Notes: a model not told the origin generated them from the letters alone. A stretch of DNA of 64,000 nt from Streptomyces sp. NBC_00708 (GCA_036226585.1 CP108998.1:133495-197494), one strand, 5' to 3'; shown: positions 48,447-58,408, numbered from the stretch's first letter. Program-made: numbers and translations.

Positions 48447-49532
48447 GTGTTGGCTGATGAGCGGCGGGAGGCGATCCTGCGTGCGGTGGAGCGCCAGGGT
48501 TCGATCACCGTGAAGGCGCTGGCGCAGGAGATGGGGGTCTCCGCCGTGACCCTGCGCCAGGACGTGCGGGAGCTGGCGGGCCAGGGGCTGCTGACCCGGG
48601 TGCACGGTGGGGCCAGGGCGCTCGCCCCGGCTCCCGCCTCCGCCGAGGCCCCGGCCGCCGCTCCGTCGCCCGCCGCGGAGAAGTACGCCGTCGGTCTCGT
48701 GGTGCCGCCGGGCGGCTACTACTACGCGGAGGTGATCCGCGGAGTCCAGGAGGCGGCCCGCACGCTCGGTGTCCGGGTCGTGCTGGCCGTCTCGGGGGAG
48801 TCGCTGGCGGACAACAAGGCGCAGGTCCGCCAGCTCATGGCCGACGGGATCAGCAGCTTGCTGCTGATGCTGCACCCCGGTCTGCACCCGCTGGACGAGA
48901 CCGAGGAGTGGCTGAGCACCCTGGAGGTGCCGGCCGTGCTGGTGGAGCGCAGGGCGGGGATACAGGCCGGCCGGCTGGAGCAGGTGGCCTCCGACCACGC
49001 CTACGGAGCCGCCCTCGCGGTGCGTCACCTGGCCTCGCTCGGGCACGACCGGGTGGCCCTGGTCGCCCGGGTCGAGAGTCCCAACACGGCGCTGCTCAGC
49101 GTCGGTTACGCCGAGGCCGTGCGGGCCATGGGCCTGCGGCCGGGGCCGGAGTACCGCATTGTCACCAACGGGGACGCGGCTGCGGCCGACGCGCGTTTCG
49201 ACGAGATCGTCCGGGCCGTGCAGTCCGGTGAGGTCCGGGCCGCACTGGTGCACAACGACATCGATGCCATCGCGCTCGTCGGCATCCTGCGCGCCCGGGG
49301 CCTGCGGGTGCCGGAGGACTTGGCCCTGGTGACCTACGACGACGAGGTGGCCGAGATGAGCGAGGTGCCGCTTACCGCGGTGGCCCCGCCCAAGCAGGCG
49401 GTGGGGGCGTGGGCGCTCGACCTGGCGGTACGCCGGCTGTCCGATCCCGGCACGCCGCTGGCGGAGATCCTGCTCCGCCCCGAACTGCGGGTCCGCGCGT
49501 CCTGCGGTGCCGCCCGCCGGACGAACACATAA
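48447..49532 (+). CDS. Transcription regulator with DeoR-type HTH and LacI-type sensor domain
   Basis: The 361-residue protein has a DeoR-type HTH at residues 1-58 (RREAILRAVERQGSITVKAL, then VSAVTLRQDVRELAGQGLL and RVHGGARAL). An Ala/Pro linker follows, and then a LacI/GalR periplasmic-binding-protein-like sensor (AVGLVVPPGGYYYAEVIRG to VALVARVESPNTALLS and LVTYDDEVAEM). It would sense a sugar and control the importer genes. GTG 48447 with GAGAGGGGACC upstream is preferred to the upstream ATG. A candidate operator, TTTCGTTT-N5-AAACGAAA, lies just ahead of the importer. Confidence 0.88.
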   Translation: MLADERREAILRAVERQGSITVKALAQEMGVSAVTLRQDVRELAGQGLLTRVHGGARALAPAPASAEAPAAAPSPAAEKYAVGLVVPPGGYYYAEVIRGVQEAARTLGVRVVLAVSGESLADNKAQVRQLMADGISSLLLMLHPGLHPLDETEEWLSTLEVPAVLVERRAGIQAGRLEQVASDHAYGAALAVRHLASLGHDRVALVARVESPNTALLSVGYAEAVRAMGLRPGPEYRIVTNGDAAAADARFDEIVRAVQSGEVRAALVHNDIDAIALVGILRARGLRVPEDLALVTYDDEVAEMSEVPLTAVAPPKQAVGAWALDLAVRRLSDPGTPLAEILLRPELRVRASCGAARRTNT

Positions 49533-49551
49533 CGAAGCGATGGCATATGGT

Positions 49552-49572
49552 TTCGTTTGGATAAAACGAAAG
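49552..49572 (+). promoter_or_regulatory. Operator of the sugar ABC importer operon
   Basis: TTTCGTTT-GGATA-AAACGAAA is a 21-bp inverted repeat with perfect 8-bp arms, 74 bases ahead of the binding-protein gene. Confidence 0.8.
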
Positions 49573-49645
49573 CGAATGCATTGACTCGCTGTCGTACGTA
49601 ACGAATGATTGCTGTGACACCCCAGTAAACGATCGGTGGCACATC

Positions 49646-50950
49646 ATGTTTCGTAGACGACTGACAGCGCTGGTCTGCTCCGTTGCGGCAATAGGCCTTC
49701 TCGCCACGGGATGCGGGGACTCGGACAGCGGGACGTCCACGGCGGAGAAGGGCACCGGAGAGGTCACCTTCTGGTCCTTCGTCAAGGGCTCCGACGAGGT
49801 GGCCAAGGCCTTCAACCGGACCCATCCGGACCTCAAGGTGAAGTTCGAGGCGGTGCCGTCGGGCCAGGAGTACTACTCCAAGCTCACCAACGCGGTGAAG
49901 GCCGGCACCGTCCCGGATGTCGCGGTGGTCGAGTACCCGCAGCTGCCGGAGTTCGCCACGCAGGGGAAGCTGGAGACGCTGAGCGCGTCGCTCGGGCCCC
50001 TGGTGAAGGAGAAATTCCCCAAGCCCGTAAGGCAGTTGGTCGAGCTGGGTGGCCAGACATGGGGTGTGCCCCGCGATGCGGCGCCGCTGATGCTCTACTA
50101 CCGCAAGGACTTCTTCAAGACCCACGGGATCAGCGTCCCCAAGACCTGGGACGCGTACCGGACCATGACCGGCCAGGTGAAGAAGGCCGACCCCAAGGCC
50201 CGCGGCGGGGTGCTGTACACCGACAACCCGGGTCTGCTGACCGCACTCGCCTGGCAGGCCGGATCGCAGTGGTTCGGTACGGAGAAGGACTCCTGGAAGG
50301 TCTCGCTGACCGACGCCCCCGCCAAGAAGGTCGCGGACTACTGGGGCGACCTCGCCCGGAAGGACCTCGTCAGCTCACTGAGCTCGCTCGACCCGTTCTG
50401 GACGAGCGTCCAGCAGAACCGGACCGTCGCCTACGTCTGTGCGAGCTGGTGTGCCGGAGGCCAAGCGGCGACTGTCGCCGACCAGAAGGGCAAATGGTCG
50501 GTTGCCCCGGTCCCCACCTGGGACGGCAAGCCCGCCTCCGCCATGTACGGCGGCTCCTCCTTCGTCATCCCGAAGGGCGCCCGGAACAGCGCGGCCGCCG
50601 CGGAGTTCATCAAGTGGATCACCACCGACCCCGAAGGCATGAAGGCGTGGGTCTCGTCCGGGACCAGCAGCATGTTCCCCGCCGACCCCGCTCTCGTCCC
50701 GGTCGCCAAGGCCGCCTTCCCCACCGACTACTACGGCGGCCAGGACGTGTACGCCGTGGGCAGCGCGTCCTACTCGGCGGTCCGGCCCGGCTGGACCTGG
50801 GGCCCGGTCATGGGCACCACCAACACCGCCATCGTCGACCGGATCCCCGAGGTCGCCCAGGGCAAGGTGAAGCTCTTCGACGTCCTCACCGGTGCCCAGA
50901 AGGCCACCGTGAAGGACATGGAACGTCGCGGGCTGAAGGTCACCCCGTAG
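49646..50950 (+). CDS. ABC importer, sugar-binding lipoprotein
   Basis: The 434-residue protein has a lipoprotein signal with lipobox LLATGC (Cys near residue 23). The extracytoplasmic solute-binding domain has family 1 features: VTFWSFVKGSDEVAKAFNRT, PDVAVVEYPQLPEFA, TWGVPRDAAPLMLYYRKDFF, MYGGSSFVIPKGARNSAAAA. It delivers an oligosaccharide to the permeases encoded downstream. A hairpin separates it from them, which would keep the binding-protein message abundant. ATG 49646 lies after a weak ribosome-binding site. Confidence 0.92.
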   Translation: MFRRRLTALVCSVAAIGLLATGCGDSDSGTSTAEKGTGEVTFWSFVKGSDEVAKAFNRTHPDLKVKFEAVPSGQEYYSKLTNAVKAGTVPDVAVVEYPQLPEFATQGKLETLSASLGPLVKEKFPKPVRQLVELGGQTWGVPRDAAPLMLYYRKDFFKTHGISVPKTWDAYRTMTGQVKKADPKARGGVLYTDNPGLLTALAWQAGSQWFGTEKDSWKVSLTDAPAKKVADYWGDLARKDLVSSLSSLDPFWTSVQQNRTVAYVCASWCAGGQAATVADQKGKWSVAPVPTWDGKPASAMYGGSSFVIPKGARNSAAAAEFIKWITTDPEGMKAWVSSGTSSMFPADPALVPVAKAAFPTDYYGGQDVYAVGSASYSAVRPGWTWGPVMGTTNTAIVDRIPEVAQGKVKLFDVLTGAQKATVKDMERRGLKVTP

Positions 50951-50959
50951 GGCCTGTCC

Positions 50960-50993
50960 GGCGGACCAGGGGCCGGAAAGGCCCTGGTCCGCC
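50960..50993 (+). terminator. Intra-operon hairpin between binding-protein and permease genes
   Basis: GGCGGACCAGGG pairs with CCCTGGTCCGCC across a 10-base loop. Such a hairpin can stop part of the transcripts or protect the upstream mRNA, a common device for producing more binding protein than permease. Confidence 0.75.
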
Positions 50994-51085
50994 CACCCCG
51001 GTGAGCCGATGCCCGCCCCTCCGGCCGAGGCCGCGGCAACGGCTCACGCCCCCGACACCCCCGCTCCCATCGAGAAAGGCCCGGT

Positions 51086-51982
51086 ATGACAACTCCGTCA
51101 GCCCGCGCCCAGCGCCGTACCGCCGCGCTGCTCCTGGCACCGTTCTTCCTCTTCTTCGCCGCCATCACCCTCGCCCCGCTGGCCTACGCCGGCTGGCTGA
51201 GCCTGTTCACCACCCGTACCTCCGGCCTCGGTTTCGGCGGCACGGAGGAGGTCTTCGCCGGACTGGACAACTACGTGCACGCGCTGTCGGACCCGGCGTT
51301 CCGCGGCGGATTCGTCACTATCGCCGCGTACGTGGCGATCTACATCCCGGTGATGATCGGCGGCGCGCTCGTTCTCGCCCTGCTGCTGGACACCGCGCTG
51401 GCCAGGGCACGGGCCTTCTTCCAGCTGGCCCTGTTCCTCCCGCACGCGGTTCCCGGTCTGATCGCGGCCCTCATCTGGGTCTACCTGTACACACCCGGAC
51501 TGAGCCCGGTGATCGACTTCCTCGGTGCCGGGGGACTCGACATCGACTTCCTGTCGGCGGACAACGCGGTCTTCTCCGCGGCGAACATCGCCGTGTGGGA
51601 GTGGATCGGGTACAACATGGTCATCTTCTACGCCGCCCTCCAGGCGGTGCCGACCGAGGCCCTGGACGCGGCGAAGATCGACGGCGCCGGCGGCATCCGT
51701 ACCGCCCTGTCCATCAAGGTGCCGATGATCCGCCCGGCCATCGCACTGGCCGTGCTGTTCACCGTGATCGGATCGGTTCAGCTCTTCACGGAGCCGAAGG
51801 TCATCTACAGCGCGTCCAGTTCGATCGGCAGCAGCTGGACGCCCAACATGTTCGTCCAGACCGCCGCCTTCACCCACAACGACTTCGGGCTGGCAGCGGC
51901 GGCCTCGCTGCTCATCGCGCTGTTCGCCGCGGTGCTGTCCTTCCTCGTCACCCGCTTTTCGCGCAGCAGGAGCAAGCCGTGA
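51086..51982 (+). CDS. ABC importer, permease (MalF-type)
   Basis: The 298-residue membrane protein has six predicted helices (LLLAPFFLFFAAITLAPLAY, VTIAAYVAIYIPVMIGGALV and others). The EAA loop, which docks to the ATPase, reads EALDAAKIDGAGGIRTALSI. It is the first permease of a carbohydrate importer of the CUT1 type. Its stop overlaps the GTG of the next permease (GTGA). No ATPase gene is in the cluster; CUT1 systems of Streptomyces generally share the ATPase MsiK encoded elsewhere. ATG 51086 follows GAAAGG. Confidence 0.92.
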   Translation: MTTPSARAQRRTAALLLAPFFLFFAAITLAPLAYAGWLSLFTTRTSGLGFGGTEEVFAGLDNYVHALSDPAFRGGFVTIAAYVAIYIPVMIGGALVLALLLDTALARARAFFQLALFLPHAVPGLIAALIWVYLYTPGLSPVIDFLGAGGLDIDFLSADNAVFSAANIAVWEWIGYNMVIFYAALQAVPTEALDAAKIDGAGGIRTALSIKVPMIRPAIALAVLFTVIGSVQLFTEPKVIYSASSSIGSSWTPNMFVQTAAFTHNDFGLAAAASLLIALFAAVLSFLVTRFSRSRSKP

Positions 51983-52923
51983 CCAAGACCATGACACGCG
52001 AAGCCCCCGCCGGCCCCTGTCCGGACCAGGCGCGGACGGACACGTCCGGCCGGGCCCGGCGGCGCCCCGGAAACCGGCCCTCGGTCCTGCTGTCCAAGGC
52101 CGGTGTGACCGCGATGCTGGGGCTCTCCGCCCTCTACACACTGCTGCCGATGCTCTGGCTGCTGCTGTCGTCCACCAAGAGCCGCCAGGACCTCTTCGCC
52201 ACCAACGGCTTCGCGCCGGGCAAGGACTTCGCGCTCGGCGACAACCTGAAGCACCTGTTCCAGGTCGACGACGGCATCTTCCTGCGCTGGCTGCTCAACA
52301 CGATCCTGTACGCCGGTGTCGGCTCGCTGCTGGCGACGGTGTTCAGCGTGGCCGCCGGGTACGCCTTCGACAAGCTGAACTTCCCCGGCAAGGAGAGGCT
52401 GTTCTCCTTCGTCCTGCTGGGCGTGATGGTGCCCGGTACGGCGATGGCGATACCGCTCTACCTGATCGCGGCCAAGGCCGGCCTGGTGAACACCTTCTGG
52501 AGCGTCTTCCTCCCCGGCCTCGTGTTCCCGTTCGGGGTATATCTGGCCCGGGTCTTCAGCGCCTCGTACATCCCCGGCGAGGTCCTGGAGGCCGCCAGAG
52601 TGGACGGGGCGGGCGAGTTCAGAACCTTCTGCCGGATCGCGCTGCCCATGATCGCGCCGGGCTTCGTGACCATCTTCCTCTTCCAGTTCACCCAGATCTG
52701 GAACAGCTTCTTCCTGCCCCTGGTGATGCTGTCCGACCGGGACCTTTTCCCGGTCAACCTCGGTCTGTACGTCTGGTACTCCTCCGCGCTCTCGCAGGGG
52801 CACCCGCAGGACTACCTGCTGGCCATCGTCGGATCGCTGGTCTCCGTGGTCCCCCTGGTCATCCTCTTCCTGATGCTCCAACGGTTCTGGAAGTCCGGCA
52901 TGACCGCCGGCGCCGTCAAATAG
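51979..52923 (+). CDS. ABC importer, permease (MalG-type)
   Basis: The 314-residue protein has a ~35-residue cytoplasmic tail and six membrane helices (VTAMLGLSALYTLLPMLWLL, FSFVLLGVMVPGTAMAIPLY and others). The EAA loop is EVLEAARVDGAGEFRTFCRI. GTG 51979 overlaps the stop of the preceding permease, so translation is coupled. It forms the pore with that protein. Confidence 0.92.
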   Translation: MTKTMTREAPAGPCPDQARTDTSGRARRRPGNRPSVLLSKAGVTAMLGLSALYTLLPMLWLLLSSTKSRQDLFATNGFAPGKDFALGDNLKHLFQVDDGIFLRWLLNTILYAGVGSLLATVFSVAAGYAFDKLNFPGKERLFSFVLLGVMVPGTAMAIPLYLIAAKAGLVNTFWSVFLPGLVFPFGVYLARVFSASYIPGEVLEAARVDGAGEFRTFCRIALPMIAPGFVTIFLFQFTQIWNSFFLPLVMLSDRDLFPVNLGLYVWYSSALSQGHPQDYLLAIVGSLVSVVPLVILFLMLQRFWKSGMTAGAVK

Positions 52924-52944
52924 GCCATCGTCCCGAGGATCCCC

Positions 52945-53955
52945 ATGTCATCCATTCCGCACCGCCCGCACGCCCTGTTCGCGATGGGCCGCCGGCACCG
53001 CGACGCCCTCTTCCCATCCGCCGCCGTCGACCGGCTGACCCGTCTGGTCGACCTCGACCCGCGCGTCGTCGCCGAGGACTTCGACCACGTTCCGCACCTC
53101 GCGGACGTCGAGATCCTGATCACGTCCTGGGGCTGCGCCCCGCTCGACGGCGCGCTGCTGGCGCGCATGCCCGCCCTGAAGGCGGTCGTGCACGCGGCGG
53201 GGAGCGTCAAACATCATGTGACGGACGCCTGCTGGAACCGCGGGCTGCTCGTCTCCTCGGCGGCCGCCGCCAACGCGGTGCCCGTCGCCGAGTACACCCT
53301 CGCCGCGATCCTCTTCGCCAACAAGCGTGTCCTGGAGATCGGCGGGCTCTACCGCGAGCACCGCAGCACCCTGGACTGGGCGGCGCACTTCCCCGGCTTC
53401 GGCAACTACCGCCGCACGATCGGCCTGGTGGGGGCGTCCCTGGTGGGGCGCAGGGTGCTGGAGCTGCTACGGCCCCACGACTTCGACATCCTGCTGGCCG
53501 ATCCGCACCTCGACCCCGAGGAGGCCCAGTCGCTGGGTGCCCGGCTGGTCGGTCTGGACGAGCTGCTGGCCGCCTCCGACGTCGTCTCGCTGCACGCCCC
53601 CGCGCTGCCCGAGACCTACCACCTGCTGGACGCCCGCAGACTCTCGCTCCTGCGCGACGGCGCCACCCTCGTCAACACCGGGCGCGGCTCCCTCGTGGAC
53701 ACCGACGCCCTCACCGCCGAGGCACTGTCAGGACGCATCCACGCCGTCCTCGACGTCACCGAACCCGAGGTGCTGCCGCCGGCCTCACCGCTGTACGCGC
53801 TGCCGAACGTCCTGCTGACCCCGCACATCGCCGGCTCACTCGGCGGCGAGCTCCTGCGCATCACCCGCAGCGCCGTGGACGAGGTCGAACGCTACTGCTC
53901 CGGGCGGGAGTTCGCGTACCCCGTGACCCGATCCGCCCTCGCCACCTCGGCCTGA
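52945..53955 (+). CDS. D-isomer-specific 2-hydroxyacid dehydrogenase family protein
   Basis: The 336-residue protein has the NAD-binding motif IGLVGASLVGRRVLELL (GxGxxG in relaxed form, GASLVG), the Arg in VNTGRGSLVDTDAL, the Glu in DVTEPEVLP and the His in LTPHIAGSLGG: the full catalytic triad of D-2-hydroxyacid dehydrogenases. It would interconvert a 2-keto acid and a D-hydroxyacid, fitting breakdown of uronic acids from the lyase. It begins 21 bases after the permease gene, in the same operon. Confidence 0.88.
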   Translation: MSSIPHRPHALFAMGRRHRDALFPSAAVDRLTRLVDLDPRVVAEDFDHVPHLADVEILITSWGCAPLDGALLARMPALKAVVHAAGSVKHHVTDACWNRGLLVSSAAAANAVPVAEYTLAAILFANKRVLEIGGLYREHRSTLDWAAHFPGFGNYRRTIGLVGASLVGRRVLELLRPHDFDILLADPHLDPEEAQSLGARLVGLDELLAASDVVSLHAPALPETYHLLDARRLSLLRDGATLVNTGRGSLVDTDALTAEALSGRIHAVLDVTEPEVLPPASPLYALPNVLLTPHIAGSLGGELLRITRSAVDEVERYCSGREFAYPVTRSALATSA

Positions 53956-53973
53956 GAGCCCCGGAGAACCAGC

Positions 53974-54158
53974 CTGTCCCGCCTGCCGCGCCCCACCGAC
54001 CCCGAGCCCCTCACCCCCGACTGGGACTTCCGCCTCGGTCCGAGGGCCGACGACGGCCTGGTCCTCGACTCCGACGCGCCCCTGACACCGGCCCAGGCCG
54101 CGGAACGGCTCTCACTCAGGTCCCTGGCCTACACCGCGGGCAGCAGCTCGTTCAAGGC
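53974..54158 (+). pseudogene. Truncated next gene of the sugar operon (N-terminal remnant)
   Basis: After a good ribosome-binding site (CCGGAG), a frame beginning with a CTG codon reads SRLPRPTDPEPLTPDWDFRL, GPRADDGLVLDSDAPLTPAQ and on to TAGSSSFKAS. It has normal codon bias but then loses it and has no proper start codon. It looks like the first ~60 codons of a cytoplasmic or secreted protein of the same operon, cut off by a recombination joint at about 54.16 kb. Confidence 0.5.
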
Positions 54159-54537
54159 CTCCGCAGCCAGTCCAGCCGGACGCTCCGCATATGTGCCTCC
54201 GGTCGCTCGGTGGACCAGCACGCTACGACGGAAGGACGAAGTGCGGGCGAGCCTGTGGACAACCGCCTCGTCACCCTTTCCGCACATCGCGGGCCAGCTG
54301 ATTTCGGCGGGCGCGGCCCTCTACCAGCGCTGTCGCAGCTGTCGGTGAATAGGAGGTCATGAGCGGCGGAGGAGACATTCGTACGAGTTGCCCGCCACTC
54401 CACTAAATACCCTCTGAACAGGGCTTTTCCCTCGGTCGAAGGTCTACCCGGACGTGTCTGCGTGACCCGGCGCGTCGGCGCTCGGCAGGGTCTAGGGTGG
54501 GGCCCTTCCACGACCCTGCTCCGGAGGTGCCTGCCCG
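54159..54537. other. 379 bp without a recognised gene, at a segment boundary
   Basis: This stretch joins the truncated sugar-operon gene to the dnaE copy. It has lower codon bias, and only the dnaE ribosome-binding site (GGAGG at 54523) is recognisable. A 14-codon frame with GGAGG begins at 54359 (MSGGGDIRTSCPPL); I do not recognise it. Confidence 0.5.
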
Positions 54538-57500
54538 GTGACGGACAGCTTTGTTCACTTGCACAACCACACCGAATACTCGATGCTCGACGGCGCGCAG
54601 CGGCTCAAGCCGATGTTCGCGGAGGTGGCCCGGCAGGGGATGCCGGCCATCGCGATGAGCGATCACGGCAATATGTTCGGTGCCTACGAGTTCCAGCAGG
54701 TGGCCAAGGGCTTCGACGGCGTCAAGCCGATCATCGGGATCGAGGCGTACGTCGCGCCGTCGTCCCGCCGCAATCGCAAGCAGGAGTTCTGGGGTCCGGG
54801 CGGTGTCCGCGCCATGGCGGACGACGGCGAGGGTTCCAAGGACGTCTCCGGCGGCGGACGCTTCACCCACATGACGATGTGGGCCCGCAACGTGCAAGGG
54901 CTGCAGAACCTCTTCTACCTGTCGACCGAGGCCAGTTACTCCGGACAGTTCCCGGCGGGCAAGCCGCGCATGGACATGGAACTGATCTCCGAACGCGCGG
55001 ACGGGATCATCGCGACGACAGGCTGCCCCTCCGGAGCGATCCAGACCCGCCTGCGCCTGAACCAGTACGACGAAGCCCGGCAGGTCGCCGCCTCCTACCA
55101 GGACATCTTCGGGAAGGAGAACTACTTCCTGGAGCTCATGGACCACGGCCTGGACCTCGAGCGCAACGTCCGCGCGGACCTGCTGCGCCTGGCCAAGGAT
55201 CTGGGCATCCCGTTGCTGTCCACGAACGACGCGCACTACGTCCACGAGAGCGACGCGGACGCGCACGACAACCTGCTGTGCATCGGGGTCGGCAAGAACA
55301 AGGACGACCCGAAGCGGTTCCGCTTCAACGGCAGCGGCTACTACCTCAAGACCGCCGCCGAGATGCGTGCGCTGTTCTCCGAGCTGCCCGAGGCCTGCGA
55401 CAACACGCTGTTGATCGCGGAGCGCGTCGAGTCCTACGAGGAAGTCTTCGCCCACGAGGACGAGATGCCGCAGTTCCCCGATGTTCCCGAAGGGGAGACG
55501 CAGGAGTCTTGGCTGCGCAAGGACGTCCTCAAGGGACTGGAGATGCGCTACGGCAGCCCCGTCCCGGACGAGGTGCTGGAGCGTTTCGAGACCGAGATGA
55601 CGGTCATCGGCCCCATGGGCTTCTCCTCCTACTTCCTCGTGGTCGCCGACATCTGCCGCTACGCCCGCGAGAACAAGATCCCGGTCGGGCCGGGCCGCGG
55701 CTCGGCCACCGGTTCGATCGTCGCCTACGCCACCCGCATCACCGAGCTGTGCCCGTTGGAGCACGGTCTGCTCTTCGAACGGTTCCTGAATCCGGAGCGC
55801 ATCAACCCGCCGGACGTCGACCTCGACTTCGACGACCGCAAGCGCGACCAGATGGTCCGCTACGTCGTCGAGAAGTACGGCACCGAGTACACGGCGATGG
55901 TGAACACCTTCGGCAAGCTGAAGGCCAAGAACGCCATCAAGGACTCCTCGCGTCTGCTGGGCTACCCCTTCGCGCACGGCGAGCGGATCACGAAGGCGCT
56001 GCCGCCCGACGTGATGGGCAAGGGCATCAGCATCGACGGCATCTTCGACTCCTCCCACCCCCGCCACAGCGAGGCCGGCGAGGTCCGCACGATGTACGAG
56101 AGCGAGCCGGACGTCAGGAAGGTCATCGACTCCGCCAAGGGCGTCGAGGGCCTGATCCGCGGCACCGGCGTGCACGCGGCCGCGGTGATCCTTTCCAAGA
56201 CGAAGCTCACCAACCGCATCCCGCTGCACATGCGTGCCAAGGACGGGGTGAAGATCACCGGGTTCGACTATCCCTCATGCGAAGACATGGGGCTGGTCAA
56301 GATGGACTTCCTGGGGCTGCGCAACCTCGGTGTCATCGATCAGGCCATCCAGAACGTGCGAACCAACCGCGGCGTCGACCTGTCCACCGAGACGATCCCC
56401 CTCGACGACAAGAAGACCTACGAACTCCTCGCCACCGGCAACACCTTCGGCATCTTTCAGCTCGACGGGGCCGGTATGCAGACCCTGCTCAAGCTGATGG
56501 AACCCACCCGCTTCGAAGACATCGCAGCCGCCCTCGCCCTCTACCGGCCCGGCCCCATGGCCGCCAACGCCCACACCAACTACGCCCACCGCAAGACCGG
56601 CCGCCAGAGCATCGAACCGATCCACCCCGAACTCCGCGACGCCCTGGAACCCATCCTCGGCAACACCTTCCACCTGCTCATCTACCAAGAGCAGATCATG
56701 GCGATCGCCCGCCAGCTCGCCGGCTACACCCTGGGCGGCGCCGACCTGCTGCGCCGCGCGATGGGCAAGAAGAAACCGGAGGTCCTGGCCGCGGAGTGGG
56801 AGAAGTTCCACGGTGGCATGCGCGACAACGACTACTCCGAGGAGTCGATCAAGGCCCTGTGGGACGTCATGCTTCCCTTCTCCGGCTACGCCTTCAACAA
56901 GTCCCACACCGCCGGGTACGGGCTCGTGTCCTTGTGGACCGCCTATTCTCAAGGCGAACTACCCCGCCGAGTACATGGCTGCCCTGCTCACATCGGTGGG
57001 CGATGACAAGGACAAGGCGGGTATCTACCTCGCAGACGCCCGTAAGGCCGGGGTGACCGTGCTGCAGCCCGACGTCAACGAGTCGTTCGCGGAGTTCACC
57101 GCCATCGGCGACGACGTGCGCTTCGGCCTGCAGTCCGTGCGCAACGTCGGGGAGAACGTCATCGCCTGCATCGTCGACGGGCGCCAGACCAAGGGAAAGT
57201 TCGCCGACTTCCCCGACTTTCTCGACAAGGTCGACCTGCCCGCCCTGAACAAGCGGGCCGTCGAATCACTGATCAAAGCCGGCGCGTTCGACTCCCTCGG
57301 ACACACCCGCAAGGGCCTGTCCGCCGTCCACGACAGCGCCATCGACTCCGTCATCCCCGTGAAGAAGGCCGCGGCCATCGGTCAGGACGACCTCTTCGGA
57401 GACCTCGCCGGCACTGGCGAGGATGGCGCCGGCTTCGGCCTGGCCTTCGCCATCGCCGAAGACGAGTGGCCCCGAAAGGCACTGCTGGCCACCGAACGCG

Positions 57501-58105
57501 AAATGCTCGGCCTCTACGTCTCCGCGCACCCCCTCGACGGCACCGAGCACGTCCTGGCCCAGCACCGCGACACCACCATTCCCGACCTCATCGCCTCCGG
57601 CCGCACCGAAGGCGTCGTCCGCCTGTCCGGACTCATCACCGGAGTCCAGAACAAGATCACCAAACAGGGCAACACCTGGGCCCTGATCAACCTCGCCGAC
57701 CGCGACGGCACCATGGAAGTCCTCTTCTTCCCCGCCGTCTACCAACTCGTTGCCGCGGCCCTCCTCGAGGACAGCGTTGTCAGCGTCCAGGGCAGGATCA
57801 ACGACCGCGACGGCGCGCTCAGCATCTTCGGCCAGGAAATCCAGGTACTCGACATCTCCTCCGCCGAGCGCTCCGGAGCAGCCCCCGTCCACCTGCGACT
57901 GCCCTACCACCGCATCAACCAACAACTCATCACCGAGCTGAAGCGGATCATGCAGGCGCACCCCGGCGACAACCCCGTACGCCTGTCCGTCAGAGGACCG
58001 AGCAAGACCACCGTCTTCCAGCTCGCATCCAACGTCAACGCCCACACCATCGCCTCCGACATCAAGGGCACGTTCGGCATGGACACCTGGCAGGGAGTGT
58101 CCTGA
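54538..58105 (+). pseudogene. dnaE: DNA polymerase III alpha subunit (DnaE), second-copy type, one frameshift
   Basis: The first frame (54538-57006) encodes the PHP domain (VHLHNHTEYSMLDGA) and the polymerase catalytic region: GPGRGSATGSIVAYATR, then PDVDLDFDDRKRDQM with catalytic aspartates, ALYRPGPMAANAH and YQEQIMAIARQL. The sequence continues naturally from TAYLKANYPAEYMAAL in another frame to 58105, with the helix-hairpin-helix and OB-fold regions (VRLSGLITGVQNKITKQG). The shift is one extra T near 56947 (TAT-T-CTC). Rejoined, it is ~1188 residues, normal for DnaE. GTG 54538 has GGAGG at 10 bases. The major DnaE of a Streptomyces is expected elsewhere, so this would be an extra copy at the chromosome end. 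The frameshift may be real or a sequencing error. Confidence 0.88.
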
Positions 58106-58408
58106 AGAAGTGGGGCCGGTTTCCGGCAGACGCTGCGGACGGCGCGCCCTGGTGTCTATACGTCATTGGCGATCACACCGGGTCACTTGCCGGTCGGATT
58201 CCTCGGAGAACTGGCGACAGTTGAATACGCGATCCCACCAGTATCAGCCCCCTTGACCTGGAGGCGAGCGTAGGGGCGCCCCAGGCCGAGCGTGCTAACT
58301 GAGAAGCCGTAGCGGCGGACCCAGTGACTGCCTGAGTGTGAACCTCTTGGCAGCCTCGTGTACGACTCAGTAGGCTCGTGTGGAGTCGTGTACGACTTTG
58401 GAGGGGCC
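58106..58408. other. 303 bp intergenic with repeated TCGTGTACGACT motif
   Basis: No gene is recognised. TCGTGTACGACT occurs at 58356 and 58386, 30 bp apart, just before the next gene; the second copy extends to the inverted repeat AGTCGT-GT-ACGACT. These are probably operators. Confidence 0.55.
58356..58397 (+). promoter_or_regulatory. Two TCGTGTACGACT elements 30 bp apart
   Basis: The direct repeat is itself nearly palindromic (AGTCGT-GT-ACGACT in the second copy). It lies 12-53 bases before the start of the 150-residue gene, overlapping its expected promoter. Confidence 0.6.

Noticed and set aside
49711-52923. A single 1070-codon protein across the ABC importer genes
   Set aside because: The frame is open by GC bias; binding protein and permeases have their own starts and homology in proper frames.
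54403-56229. A 608-codon minus-strand frame opposite dnaE
   Set aside because: Shadow of dnaE with Val/Gly/Arg bias and no domain.
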